DNA of 64,000 nucleotides, taken from Bryopsis sp. KO-2023. Taxonomy: Eukaryota > Chlorophyta > Ulvophyceae > Bryopsidales > Bryopsidaceae. Shown in pieces: positions 1-11,854 of this stretch. Numbering within the stretch: position 1 is the stretch's first letter; each line of letters begins with the position of its first letter. The stretch spans positions 6,572,001 through 6,636,000 of the forward strand of contig BSYQ01000004.1 in the NCBI GenBank assembly GCA_030272585.1, in the 5' to 3' direction. Both the position numbers and the translations under genes were made by a program. The notes beneath the pieces were generated by a model. That model was not told where the DNA came from and ran no database searches. It saw nothing but the letters and a program-made list of their open reading frames with translations.

Positions 1-103
1 TCCTCTATTTTAGAAGACTTGTAAAGTCAAAAAAGAAAAAGGTCTGTCAAGGTGTTTCTACTTTTAGAAGCAGGCAAGTACATCACTGAAAAGCTTAGTT
101 CAC

Positions 104-568
104 CTTATTTGAATAGCATTCCAGTTCTTTTCGCTGGGACATTGGATGGACGTCCCTTCCCCTAGGAGCGTGACAGGTTTCTTGATTTCTAAAACGCTCT
201 CCCAGCGCAGATCTGACACTCGAATCACCACTGTTGCGTGCTCCGGCAAGCAATCCAGCACCTGTTGTACATTCCGCCCCTCCGCTGGGTTGAGCGCGGC
301 GGAGTCCAAAACGATGCGCCCATCGACGACCAAACCATCCACCACAGCGCATTCATCGCGGTTTCCTGGAGGCGCGACAGCCATTCAATCAACAGGCCAG
401 TGAGACTCGGGGATCTTAACCTAATGTCGCATTGTTCGGATTCGTGCGCCGTTGAACGGTAAAAGTCTGGTCCTTACTTGTGGCGCTTTGCGGAGTGGTG
501 GCCTGGGCGCGATTTCCAGAGACAAGGACGGTCAGGATCAACAGGCAGTGCATCCATAGTCGCTCCAT
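104..568 (-). CDS. Pmp-like beta-helix surface protein, 5' part only (runs off left edge)
   Basis: Two exons are visible: 568-421 and 365-104, joined by a 55-nt GT-AG intron in phase 1. The second exon ends at a phase-2 donor (AG|GTGAAC), and the gene continues beyond base 1. The start ATG at 568 begins a signal peptide (basic start, then a hydrophobic run MHCLLILTVLVSG). The exon-2 product contains the motif VQQVLDCLPEHAT and ends in a short hydrophobic module. The 1609-residue gene at 45930 has the matching motif VQTLLDCLPSGAT and the same splice phase in the same place. This is therefore the N-terminal module of a paralogous secreted, probably cell-surface, beta-helix protein. The diagnostic GGA[I/V] repeats would lie outside the window, so the family call rests on the shared N-terminal module. 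Confidence 0.75.
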
Positions 569-1248
569 CTGTTTTATGTTTTTTGACCTAACGATTGGAT
601 TGGCGGCGCAGACACTATGTGCCATCACAGTGAGCCCGCCCCTTCTGTTCGTGTGATTTTCTCGACCCAACGTGGATGGCAATTCACCAATTTTCAATTT
701 TCAAGTACTGAAGAAGTTGCGAGGTTTTTTGTTTTTGAGGGATGGAGGGTTGAAGAAGTGAGGTGACAAGCCCCTCTTTTCTCGCTCAATTCTCAACTTT
801 TCCTAGTTTTGGCTGAGTGTGCGTTGGGAAAAAAAACAATCGTCCTCGTGGCTGGTGCAAAAGACCAGCACTGGCTGTTGGGAAAGCATGTAGTTGAAAA
901 AGGCAGAAACTGACTGGCTCAACACTGACTGCCCGGCTCGCATCACTTCTTGCCAAGAATTTCTTGGGGGTTGCATGTTGCGACTGCGTTTTGGCGGCGT
1001 TGGACAAAATCACCAATTTACAGTTTCTTTTCTGTCATGGAGCAATCCACTTGGTGCACGTGCTCGCTGCGGCCTTACTGTGCCTGTTACGTACGCTCTT
1101 ACATTGGCTCCATCATGCGTAATCGAAATTTGCACAAAACGCCGTCCGATGATCTTTCTCACCCAGCTCCGACACTTCCGCAAAGTTTCACACAGTTCCC
1201 TCAAGGAGCAGCGAATAGCAGCCGTGCCTGTTGGGTGTTGAACTTCCG
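569..1248. other. Intergenic: divergent upstream regions of the Pmp-like gene (-) and PLAC8 gene 1 (+)
   Basis: I see no supported coding exon here. The small open frames lack splice context or recognisable motifs. The region should hold promoters for both divergent genes, but no convincing TATA box is visible. Confidence 0.5.
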
Positions 1249-2679
1249 ATGTCGGCGGCTAAAGACTACACCGACGGCTGGAGCACTGGGATCTGGGACT
1301 GCTGCAACGATGGCCGCGCTTGTAAGTTACGACACCCACCCTGGGTGGTAACGGTCAACAAGTTCGCCTGGTCACCAGTGAAATATCAGATCCTTTCTGA
1401 TAGTGCGTCTCATCTATTGGGGACTGTTGTGTTTCGGCGGTGGCAGGGATCTAACGAAACGGTCGATCTAGCCAGCTCAGTTTTTGGTCGTCACAGCGGC
1501 GCCCTCTGACAAACTGTTGTTTGAGCACTCGATCCTACTTCGGAACTGTGATTGATTGCTGTTTTTCCTTTTGGTTTGACTAGGCGTCAAGACATTTTTT
1601 TGGCCGTGTGCCACCTACGCCAATAACGTCTCAAGTGAGTGCAATTCGGCAATCTCATCAGAAATTGGGGTGGGGGGGGGGAGGGGCGAAATTCTGTAAA
1701 ATTGACTTTGAACTGGGAACCTGTGTTGGCATCTGAAGCTTGATGGAAAAATGTCTTTAGCTGTTGCACAAAGGGACGTCTTTTTGTTGCAATTCACAAG
1801 GTTTGTGCTCAATGTTGGAAGCAAAAAGACTGGAATGTTTTTCTGAAGAAAAAAAAAAAAATCTGATTTCCAAATCTGATGCATCGCAGATCCAAATCTC
1901 AAGCTGTATGAAACATTCTGGTTGGCCCCGTTTTTCTCAATAACCACCAAAAAAAAACAAGGAAAAGAATTGATGTTGGTTTCTTTGTTAGGGCAAATGA
2001 AACCCCAAATGTGCTTTTCTGAAAAAGAAGCCTCCATGTATTTTTTTTTTCTTTTTTCTCCCAGAAAAATGGAGGTGTAGCGACTCTTTCCTGGTCAAAT
2101 TGATTTTTTTTCCTTGCTATGCCACCAGGCTTGCAAGAGGAGCAGGAGTTTGGATCGAATTGCGTGATTTATTGCGGAATGGCTGTTATCGGCTGCACTT
2201 GCCTTGCCTACAAGCAGCGCTTCTTCTTGAGGCAAAAATATGGTCTCCCAGAAGAGCCTTGCACAGATTGCTGCACTCATTTCTGGTCAGTTTTTGCTTT
2301 TTTAAAAAATCCAAAGGGGGGGGGGGCAATTGTGGCGAAAGCACTAAGAAAACGTGTCCTATGTAATTTTCATCGGAAACTTTGTATGGGCAAATGAGGA
2401 AAAGCAGAAAAAAAGGATGACAAATTATTGTCCAATGATATGTGAAGATGATCCAAGAAGAGTTGCCAGTTCGACATGTTTTTTTGGATGTAGAATCGTG
2501 TTTCTGTTTTTTTTTTAATGTGACAATGGTATGGCAGTCGCATCATTATTTGGAAAGAAAAAAAAATCCAAAAATAGCTTACCTTTCTGTCGTTTTTTTT
2601 CTTTTCCAGGTGCCATCACTTAGCTCTTTGCCAAGAGGCTCGTGAAATCAAAATCCGAAATGCCCTTGTGAGCAGCTGA
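1249..2679 (+). CDS. PLAC8-family cysteine-rich protein 1 (116 aa)
   Basis: Four exons join in frame: 1249-1321, 1584-1634, 2129-2285 and 2610-2679. All introns have GT-AG borders, and the product is 116 residues. The PLAC8 (cornifelin/FCR/CNR) signature is complete: an opening W-x-T-G-x-W-D-C-C-x-D, then FFWPC, a Cys-rich hydrophobic stretch (IYCGMAVIGCTCLAY), RQKYGLP, and the closing C-x-x-C...LCQEARE. Characterised family members are small membrane-associated proteins linked to cell-size control or metal resistance in plants and animals; the role here is unknown. The exons are far apart because intron 2 is about 0.5 kb. A paralogue lies at 38584-40141 with the same exon lengths and one extra intron. 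The start is the first ATG in frame, just before the conserved tryptophan motif. Confidence 0.88.
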
Positions 2680-3938
2680 TGTGAGTCCCTTTTTCTTCAT
2701 GAGAAAAATATACGACTGAATATACGCAAAACGAAAAAAAAAGACTTCGTTAATTTACCTTCTGAGGTGGCAGTTATCTTCCTTATTTTTGACTGCAGTT
2801 GTTTTTTTGTTTTTTATTTACTTTTCTGTCAGGTATAGGAGTGGTTTTAGATAGACCGCAATCCTGTTACAACTTTATGATCAGTGAAATGAGGAAAGGA
2901 TAAGTATCATCAATTGGGACTTTTGTATGCAGGATGGCTATTCTTATTAGGAATAGATTATGTAACAGACTTCCAAAGTAGTGTAATGGCGCCACAACAG
3001 TCCAGTAGTTTAGTCAAGTGTAGTTTCAATCAGGTTGCTGTGGTTGAATTTCTTGTGCACTTTGTCCAGGATCAGAAATTTGTTGCATTCACTCGCCAAC
3101 AATCCTGGTAGCACAAACTTCAATTTTCTATATATATTATAGTCTTGCAAGAAGACCAAACATCCAGTCAACCCATAAATAAAAAAATGGGCACATGGGC
3201 ACATTAACAGATTTATCTTGGTGGGAAAATGTCTACCATTTGTATGAGAACACCTTTTTGTAAGGTCAAAAAGATCCGATACGATATGACCCGCTTGTCG
3301 AAAAGCAACTGTGTGGAACACCTCACTCTAAACATCAAAGAAGGTGATCCACTTTTTTTCCTCACTTCTATATCATATTAGGAGTAACCAAATAGTTTTT
3401 TGGTCACCATTTATGCTGGTTCAAAGATAAACCGAATTATAACCGAAGAAAACGCCCACCCAAGGAAGAAAAAAGAGGTGGAAATAACTTCTTAACTTAA
3501 GGTTCCAACACATTTAATTGATCACATTAAACAATCGAAACTGGTTCACAGGTTACATTTTTGGCAACCTGTTTTTACTCGTTGCAGTAACGCATGAAGG
3601 GAAATTGTTTTGCTCAAGTCAACCCTCCTGTACTTTGCATCTTTGAAAAAAAAAAAACACATGGAAAAGCAAGACTTTTTGAAAGATGGAGAAGACAGAA
3701 TCGTGCATTTCCACACGGAAACATTGGTCTTGGGACATTTCCCAAGATATACCTTACAGGCATTTTCTCTTACAACAGCCAAACGACCACAGCTTTGTTC
3801 AAATTTGAATCTTGAAAGAAACAACTCCCCACATCCCCGCATCATCAAAAATCGACCACTCTTACCCAGCCAAAAGCATTCGATCTGCCCACCCAAAGCA
3901 AGCAAACCAAGAAGAAAAAAAGTGATTTACGAATAAGT
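2680..3938. other. Intergenic; right portion is the 3' flank shared with the second alanine-rich gene copy
   Basis: I see no gene. From about 3650 to 3938 the minus strand resembles the DNA downstream of the gene copy ending at 59116 (shared blocks around TTGGGACATTTCCCAAGATA, inverted). The duplication therefore extends past the stop codon. The rest is T/A-rich. Confidence 0.55.
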
Positions 3939-5036
3939 TCAGCACTTGCATGATTGATTCGAGTCGTTTTCCCTCCAGCCCTTGACGGCTCCGATGTTGT
4001 TTCTGCTGTAATTTCCGCAGAAGCTTTCGTTCTGGTTGCCGCAGCAGGAGGCGGCCTCTCCGGAACAGACGGGCCACCTCTGGGCGACCGTCTCGGCAGC
4101 AGCGTCCGCATCGGCGGAGCTATCCCCAGAAACATCGACGTTGGTGTTGGCGTTGGCGTCGTCCTCATTAGTGTCCACTTGCACGTCGGCGACGGCTCCT
4201 GCCCCAGTCTCGGCACGATCTGGTTGGAAAGCAAGTAAACGAGTTACAAGATTTCATAGTCTTTTCGGGGGAAGCCAAGAAGCAGAAGCACTCACTGTCG
4301 ACGGTGAAGGCGATGGCTTCGCCGATGGCTTCAACCGTGACGGTTGCGACGACCCTCGCGGTGGCCTCGGAGGTGGCCTTGGCGAATCCTTGGGTGGTCG
4401 ACAGTTTCACCTCCACATTGGCTGTGGCGCGCACGATCGCAGCCGCCACATCCTCGGCGCGCACAGCGGAGCCAGCGAAGTTTTTCCCATTCACTGCGTC
4501 CGCCACAGCGCCGGCGATGGCCTTGCCGAAGATGTTGGCTTGCGCTTCTGCGCTCGCCCTTGCGCGGGAGTCCGCCTGGCCGTTTCCTGAGACGAACACG
4601 GAGCCTGTAGCTTTCGCCCACGCCTCGGCGAATGCCTCACCAACTTCCCGAGCGGCGGCGCTGGCGATCGCATTGGCATCGCCACCTTCAGCGCTTGCTT
4701 TCGCGAAAGCCTCCGCCACGAGGTTCTTTGCAGTGGCGCCGGAATCGCCCTGAACGCTCACAAATATACACGTCAAGCACTCTCCACGATCGACTCGATC
4801 GCGGGAAACGTTAGGTGTTTAATACTCACGCCCGACGAGGAGGAAGACTTCGCAATGGCAACGCTGCGGTGCAATGTCCTGGCGCCTGAACGAACATATT
4901 ATCTCAATCGAAACCCCCTCCCCAAAACAATCGGCAACTTGCACTTGACAAAATTTCATTTCGCCTCCCTACCAGAGGCCAAGGCAAAGCCCATGAGGGC
5001 GATCAAGATCACAGCGCTGACTCTTTGCATGGCCAT
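3939..5036 (-). CDS. Secreted alanine-rich protein with cysteine-rich tail, copy A (284 aa)
   Basis: Four exons on the minus strand: 5036-4973, 4885-4830, 4749-4296 and 4219-3939. All are GT-AG and in frame, giving 284 residues. A signal peptide starts MAMQRVSAVILIALMGFA. The middle (about residues 41-190) is unusually alanine-rich with an A-x-A rhythm (AEAFAKASAEGGDANAIAS...), suggesting a low-complexity helical or fibrous segment. An acidic Asp/Asn/Ala linker follows, then a C-terminal tail with six cysteines (C-x6-CC-x7-C-x22-C-x-C, ending CKC). I recognise no enzyme domain. An extracellular matrix, wall or coat role is inference only. Copy B at 58009-59116 has identical exon lengths (64, 56, 454, 281) and nearly identical protein, but its introns have diverged. 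Confidence 0.85.
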
Positions 5037-5174
5037 TTCTCCCCAACTTCAAAAGTGGATTATAGCGGAGCACCAAGCCCTCAGTTTCCAGAAGCGTCCG
5101 TAAGGAAACGAATTTCAAGAGGAAAGAATACGCAGAAGGTTTTTATTTGTGATCAACGAGGAGCGAACTGGGTT

Positions 5175-5180
5175 TTTATA
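5175..5180 (-). promoter_or_regulatory. TATA box of alanine-rich gene copy A
   Basis: TATAAA followed by AACCC on the minus strand, about 140 bases before the ATG. The same block (TATAAAAACCCAGTTCGCTC) precedes copy B at 57859, so the promoter was duplicated with the gene and has been kept. Confidence 0.6.
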
Positions 5181-5394
5181 CTCCCTGTGGCCAGCAAGTG
5201 GAGTCGGCCACGCGACACATTGAAGCGATGTCTCGTCCATGGATTGGACACGAACAAAGAGCTCCTCTCTGTCGGCCAGCGCTGAATGGCATCCCCTCCC
5301 CAATGTTCGACGAAAAATGTTTTTCCTGAACCGCCATTTAACGCATCGATCATTCCTTCTTGTCGACATTTCTTTCTGGCAGAAATCCTCTACA

Positions 5395-7609
5395 ATGCAC
5401 CCAACCCACCTCTCCTCCCGCCAGGGCACTCCGTTGCCCAGCGTGCAATTTTCTCCTTCGATACGACAAGGTTCGACACCAGGGCCGCACTTTCGCAGAC
5501 ACCCATCTTTGTTCAACAAGCGCATCCAGACTGTGGCCGACCGCGCAGCGGGTGGTCCTGTGGGAGAAGACGTCGATCCAAAACATACGACTGACGTCGC
5601 TGAGGCGAAACTTACGCCCGAAGGAAAGTTTATTTGGGAAAAGAACTGGTATCCTATCCTTCCCGTGAAGTTAGCGGACCCCTCGAAGCCCTATGGATTC
5701 ACCCTGATTGGGAAGGACCTGGTTTTGTGGCGAGATGCCGAAGAAAACTGGCGCGCCTTGGACGACAGATGCTCCCACCGACAAGCCCGCCTGTCGCGAG
5801 GGCGCTTGAGCGAACGAGACGGGAGTTTGATGTGCAGCTTCCACGGCTGGTGTTTTGATGGCGAAGGGCAGTGCACTCGAATCCCGCAGGCACCTGAAGA
5901 CGAGCATGAGAAGTATCGTGCGTCTAGACGCAGCGGCGTGGCGGCGTATCCCGTGCAAGTGAAGGATGGGCTGATTTGGGTGTGGGGCGAGTCGAGTGCC
6001 GCAGCGTGGGTGGAGTCGTCGATGACTGAGATAGAGTCTCGGGAGGAGTTCCCTGACGCTGACGACTACAATTGGCCCATCAGCGAAATGCCGTTGGGCT
6101 ACCACATGATGACGGAAATGTTCTTCGATCAATCCCACGTGCCATTCGTCCACGAAGGTGAAACAGAATCCCCCCTCCCAAACAAAAAAGGAAAAAAAAA
6201 TAATAAATAAATAAATAAACAATAAATAATAAAATGAATGGAAGGAAGGAAGTGTTTGATTATGATTGCAGGCCAGTTCCACTCACTTCCACAGAGGAAG
6301 AGCATCGTGCCACATTTATGTGGATACAAGGATAGGCTGCTGGGAATGATTTCTTGTTTAGATGTGTGTGGGGGGATTAGAAAGATGTCAAGATTTAGGG
6401 TCATGTGGGAAATGCTGTGGGTGCAAGGGTTTGGGGGAGATTATCCATTGAACAGGGTGGCTTGCAAAACATGTATTTTTGAAAGAAATAATGAGATGTC
6501 TTGAAACAGTTGATTTTTTTCCAGAGTACCAAATCCCCTAAATCTGAAAGTGGCCGCCAGAACTAGCGGTTTTTTAATGCGGAATATTGGAACCCGCATA
6601 TTTCTACAACGGTTTTCATGTCTGACAATAGAGTCAACGAATATTCTAATTCCTTGCAGGGACATTGGTTGGAGCTGGAGAAGATGCAGCGGTGCCAATG
6701 GGGATGAAACTGCTGAAATTCGGGGAAGATGGGTTCTCTCTCACATCCACTGGATACATAAAGCGATTGGCAAACTGTCCGGCCACCATAGAGTTCAAAC
6801 CGCCAGGGAGTTGCACTGCTGTGTTCGACAACCCTTCTGGAAGTAAGACTGTCATGAGAGGCTTTTACACTCCGACCACCATAGGGAAATGCCGGATCAT
6901 AATGGGGTTCAAGCAGCTCCCATCGTCGAAAGATGCGAAACCTAAGGGTGGCATTGTGGAGAGGGTCCAAAGGATGAAGACTTTCTTGGATGTTAGGTTT
7001 TTGCTCAGGGTTCTGGAAAATGGCATCATGTCGGTGGTGGACGAATTCTTGCCGGAATCGTGGAAGTATGCCCGGATGCATGGCTCCCGCTTTGCCACCA
7101 AGTTCGGAAATCAGGATCTGCATGTGATGTTCGGCATGGACCAGGCGCTGACTGGAATCGAAAAGAAATGGAGGAGGGACTACTTTCTGCCGGCGAAAGC
7201 TGATGTAGGGGTGTTGGCATTTCGAAACTGGTTGGACAAGTATTCGGACGGCGATGTGAAATGGGCTCCCGGAGCGAAAAACGAAGAGGCGAAGTCATTG
7301 GAAGAGGTGTTCGACAGGTGGGGAAGGCACACCAAGCATTGCAAGCATTGCAAGAAAACCGCCAAGGACCTGATCTTTTTGGGCTCCCTGTTGAGGAAAG
7401 TGGCGGTAGCCTCGTTGATCGCATCAGGGGTGTCTTTGCTGGTTTCTGGACTCAAGGCAAAACCATGCATCGCTGGGTTAGTCATCGCAGGATTGGCCAT
7501 GCTGGCCACTCGTAAAGTAGATTCGGCATTGAGCTGGTTGAAGAGCAGCGTTCCTCTGGACGCCCTCCCAGGAAATGTCGATTTGGGTTACAGAGAGTCC
7601 ACTGGTTAG
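5395..7609 (+). CDS. Rieske non-haem oxygenase, PAO/Tic55/PTC52-type, plastid-targeted (570 aa)
   Basis: Two exons (5395-6157, 6660-7609; phase-1 intron of 502 nt) give 570 residues. The first ~70 residues are Ser/Pro/Arg-rich and look like a plastid transit peptide. The Rieske [2Fe-2S] motif is C126-x-H128 ... C147-x2-H150, followed by GW. The mononuclear iron site is D245-x2-H248-x4-H253. Near the C-terminus C482-x2-C485 follows RWGRHTKHC; this CxxC is typical of the pheophorbide-a oxygenase/Tic55/PTC52/CAO group. Two hydrophobic membrane segments follow (about 495-545). Family members oxidise chlorophyll intermediates or act at the inner plastid envelope. The exact substrate cannot be assigned here. 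The frame is open upstream to 5239, but ATG 5395 gives the best targeting sequence. The gene is divergent from the alanine-rich gene. Confidence 0.88.
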
Positions 7610-8554
7610 TCGACTCACCAAGGGTTGTGTGGCATATTGGAATTTGTATTTATTTGTTTTATTCTTTGGTGTGCTCAGAGTGATATGTTGGAGCTCCGAG
7701 ATGTGGGGGATTAGGAAGTGTCGGTTGGGGGGATTTTTTTAGTTGATTCTTTTGGTTCCCTCCTTTGCTGACACCTGTTTGATTCGGGGCCAGAGATTTC
7801 TGTTTCGATACGAGGTGTTGACCAAGAATGGTGAAAGGGATGACTTGTGCTGTGTAAACGAAAGAACTGTGTTTGTTTAGAAAAATTCAACAGCATTAAT
7901 TAATACAGTGCTAAGAACTGCTGTGAGAGGGCCCAGTACTGGACAGAAGGTGGTTTTCCCAATATGTGTGGAGTTCACCCCAATCTGGGCTTCCGATCGC
8001 TTCAACGAAACGACTTTTCTTCTTGATGTTATCTTCTTGAAACTTTGAGAAAATAATTAAGAGAGAGGACAAATACGAGTGTGCCATCGACTCAGTTAAT
8101 GCTCCCGTCATTATGACTAATGTCCCTGTCAACCTCAGCATCAAGAGGGAAATTGCTGTCCATTGCTGGAAGTAGGGCCACCCAGGACCTCGTTCGGACC
8201 TGGAAAGAAAACAGAAGTCGGATAGTTTAGAAGAACCGGGGGCGAAAAAGCCAGAAAAAAGGTATCGCTCGTTTCAAAAACTCGTTTCGCTAGGCTCCTT
8301 TCTTAAGACGCACTGCAGCCGAAAGGTTCCATATCCCCTCGCGACGACTTTTGCTCCAAGAATGTGTTCCTTCAAACATTCGTTGATCTGTTGGGCTGTT
8401 ATGGATAGGATCAAGTGTAGGAGCTTGACTGAACGTCTTTAGATGCACGCAGGGGCAGGGTGGGCTTGACGGCTTAACTGCAATCGAAAGTACAAGGAAA
8501 AAGAGCGAAAGGTAGCTGTTTTTTGAACGAGAAACGGGCCTTGCGGTTACAGAT
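7610..8554. other. Intergenic between the Rieske gene and the FkbM-like gene
   Basis: No supported exon. The region is mildly T-rich, with no recognisable repeat or RNA gene. Confidence 0.5.
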
Positions 8555-9862
8555 ATGGGTCGGATTCAGAAAAGACTCTTGGCGGAGCGCAGGCAACGCG
8601 ACGTGTGTTTCTTGCTATCTGACAATGCAGTCGCTGTAGTTATCGGCATTTTGGGAGTTCTGGCCATGGGGCTGGTTGGGAGCTTCCAGTGGTAAGGGTT
8701 TCTAAAATTAGAAAAAAAAGAAAGATAGGCAAATACAGATATTGGTATTTTAAGAAAAAAAAACAGTTAGTTTTTATTCTATATATTATAAAATATACAA
8801 TGAACCGTTGCAATTATTTTTATTGTTATTACTGTTGATTGTTGTCACACATTTATACGTTGGATGGGTCACACATTACTCTTTTCGGTCGAAAAGATGC
8901 AACATATTTGAAAACTCTGGGGAGGAAGAATTCCAGACCATTCTGCTGGACGAATGCCTGAATGTCCATGTTAGAATAAGAAGAGAAAGCATTTTTTTGT
9001 GTTTTGATGTGACAGGCGAGACTCGTCTTGGACAGTGGGTGTGGATGGGCCCTTGGGGTCCGAATGGCCCATGTGCACAGCAGCCCTGGTCCCCGAAAAA
9101 ACCCTCCAAGAATCCAAATCGGAGCCCCACATTCTGGTTCGCACCACCACCAGCCCCCCCTTCTGGATATCTTTGCTCCCTGAAAACCGGGACCCTCTGG
9201 GCTTCGAAATTGCTATCACTGGTCTGTTCTACGATGGGATGCTGACCAGGGTCGTGGAGACTTACCTAAAACACTGGACTGGGAGGGCTGTGGTGGATGT
9301 GGGCTCGACGGTGGGGTGGCTGTCGGTGTTCTCTGCAAAACTGGGGTATAAATCGTACGTTTTCGAGACGGATCCGTTCGCCCTAGTGAAGTTGTGTCAA
9401 TCGAAGAGTGCGAATCGCCTCCAAGGATTTATGGAAATTGTCGATTTTCCTGTCGGAAATCGGCCCAACAATGGAACTTTGAAGGACGGAGAGTCGCTGG
9501 ATGGTTACCTTCAGGAGCAGGGGTGTCCGGAGAAGGTTTCATTGCTGAGCGTGTTGGGGGATGGTGCGTTTTCCGAGTTGGCGGTGTTGACTGGGGCGTG
9601 GGAGTTCATAGAGCGATGTGACGTGCAGCTGGTTTACTTGGGGATGGACGGGGAGGCTCCTGTTGATTTTCAGCGATCCTATCAAAGATTGACGAAGTCG
9701 GGTTTCGTGGTGTATGGGATTGCCCAGGAAACTCAGAAGGGAATGGTATATTATTCTAGTCTAGCCGAAATCGAGAAAACACTGGACCCTGTCGCGAAAG
9801 CGTGCGGACAGCGTTGCAACGTTTTGTGGGTTAAGACTGAAAAATTGGAGGAAGCTGAGTGA
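8555..9862 (+). CDS. FkbM-like methyltransferase with N-terminal membrane anchor (327 aa)
   Basis: Exon 1 (8555-8691) and exon 2 (9016-9862) join in phase 2 to give 327 residues. Exon 1 encodes a short basic cytosolic tail (GRIQKRLLAERRQRD) and a transmembrane helix (AVAVVIGILGVLAMGLVG), so this looks like a type II membrane protein of the secretory pathway. Exon 2 has a Rossmann-type methyltransferase core. The S-adenosylmethionine loop VVDVGSTVGWLSVFSAKLG is at about residues 137-155, with an acidic residue after the next strand (YVFETDPF). The FkbM family acts on glycans or small metabolites; the substrate here is unknown. The motif usually seen as K-I-D-x-E-G appears as LGMDGEAP, so catalytic competence is not certain. 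An upstream hydrophobic open frame from 8808 runs through the intron and is not the gene. Confidence 0.75.
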
Positions 9863-11854
9863 TGTTTACATATTTTTGTCTTATATTTTGTGCGGTTTTC
9901 GTCATTTTCTTTTTTTTTATCTCTTCGATGTGGTGGGTTTTTGTTTTCTGCTTCGGAGGTAGTTGAAAAATACGAAACAGAGAAAGGGGGGGGGGGATTA
10001 TGGGGAAAGGTGAAAAAAAGAAAATGGTTTGAAGAAGCCGAAAACTATAAGGAAAATATACACAAACTCGTCGTTCTCAGTTTCGCTGGATTTCAAAAAA
10101 AGGAAAAACTTGAGAAAATAATGACGTGATTCGCAATTCTTTGTTTTTTGTTTTTTGTTTTTTTTCTTCTGGGAGGGGGGAGTGGAAGGAAAAAGAATCC
10201 TTTTTTTCTTTTTTCTTTTTTTGTCTTAAACTTCTGTGTTTTGAAAACAAAAAAATGATACTTTTTTTTCTAATTATGTCTTATTTTGTTTTTCGGAAGT
10301 GGGCGGTTTGGTAGATTTTTGTGGTTGCTTCTTGAAAAATAGGTTTTGTGTGGAATTCGATCCACCACATATAAATATATCTTTTTTTATATATATTTCT
10401 TTTTATGTATATAGATACCATTAAAAACTACCTTTCTTTGATAGGATTTGACAGGTTTGTTTGTGAATAGGCCCCAACCCGGTACGTCAAGCAAGCATTT
10501 TTTTTTTCTTTTTTGGAAATAGTTGGGCTTTTTTTTAGCTTCTTTTCCTTTGTACGGTTTTATGTCAAAACCACCATTTTAATGCCATTTGGATTGTTTG
10601 GTCAAAAGAGGCTCTTTCTGTTTTGTTTGTTTTTTTTTGCTTGATTTATTTGCTTAACAAATAAATAACAAACGCTCATTGCTGAGGGAGGTTGCACAAA
10701 ATCATATTCTGACGCTTGATGCAAAATAATGTGGTGGAGCATTGAACAAAGGCTTCTAAAAAAACTAACTTTTCAGGAAGATCCTAAAAGCGAGCCAACA
10801 TTGGTGCACACAAATGCAGTTTTCAATCAGAAGATGAATGCAGCTTTCAATCAGAGGATAATATAATTAAACATGAAAAAAAAAGAGGAAGGGAAACCAA
10901 CCTGCAAGTGAGTACATCTATATACTAGAAAGGAAAGAAGAATTTTAGTTTTTAGTGTTTTCCTTTTTTTTTCTAAATAAAGGGGGGTTGAGAGGCAAAG
11001 CTTTCGATTTTGGATTCGTATAGATGCGAAAGGCAAAGCTTGATAAACCACGAGCAAAAATAAAAAAGATTCATTTTCGTTTTAGAGGTATCGATTCAAA
11101 GACAGCCAAATTCATAATCATCCAAGATAAAAACAGGAAATTAGCTCAAGTACAGATTAGTCAGAAATAGCTTGCCACTTTATTGGGCATGCATATCCTC
11201 ACGTCTTACTTTCCAAAAGAGGCCTTGATAAAACATAGCACAATTTACATTCGAACAGATTACACCTCTCAAAAAGAAAACCCACACCTGGTAATAGTAC
11301 ACCCCCCAAGTTGGGGGCCCCAACCCTCATTCGATAAACATAAAACAAAAATCCATGGGATATTTCACCTTGGAACACAATTAAAGCCCATGGGAAAGAA
11401 AAACAACGAAATTTGTTATGCGTAGAAGTGCGTCGAAGTTGCCTGTACTGCTCAGGCAAAAAAAATTCCCCAATAATTCCTTGTTTTGAAAGTTCCCCCC
11501 CCTCCCATGGTGTCTCAACAAGACTTGCTTTCTAATCGCCTGAAGTGAGCATAAACCACTGCACTGTTGTGCGTTGGTCCAAAAGCTTTTTCAGGATGAA
11601 AACATAGAAAGAAGGTGCGTTTCGTTGTCGTTTTTTTTCTTTCTCTCCACAAAACAAAATCGTTTTGAGGGTTTTAGGGGTTCATCAATAACCCACACAA
11701 ACAAAAGCACATAACCTTGTCTGCGATTTTGGCAAAACCAACAGAAATAGTGAAACACTGACCAATACATACGCACCCCCCCCCCCACCTGCACACACAC
11801 ACACCGGGTATTTGTTGTAATTCAACGCTGAGCTGTGATGGATTTGCTGCCCGA
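9863..11854. other. Long T/A-rich intergenic stretch
   Basis: Two kilobases dominated by poly-T, poly-A and short AT runs. It separates the 3' ends of two convergent genes. I see no exon, RNA gene or mobile element. Confidence 0.55.

Noticed and set aside
4036-4753. Long plus-strand frames rich in Ala, Ser, Arg or Pro opposite the alanine-rich gene
   Set aside because: They are antisense or shifted readings of a GC-rich, alanine-coding exon with proven splice structure on the other strand and a near-identical paralogue.
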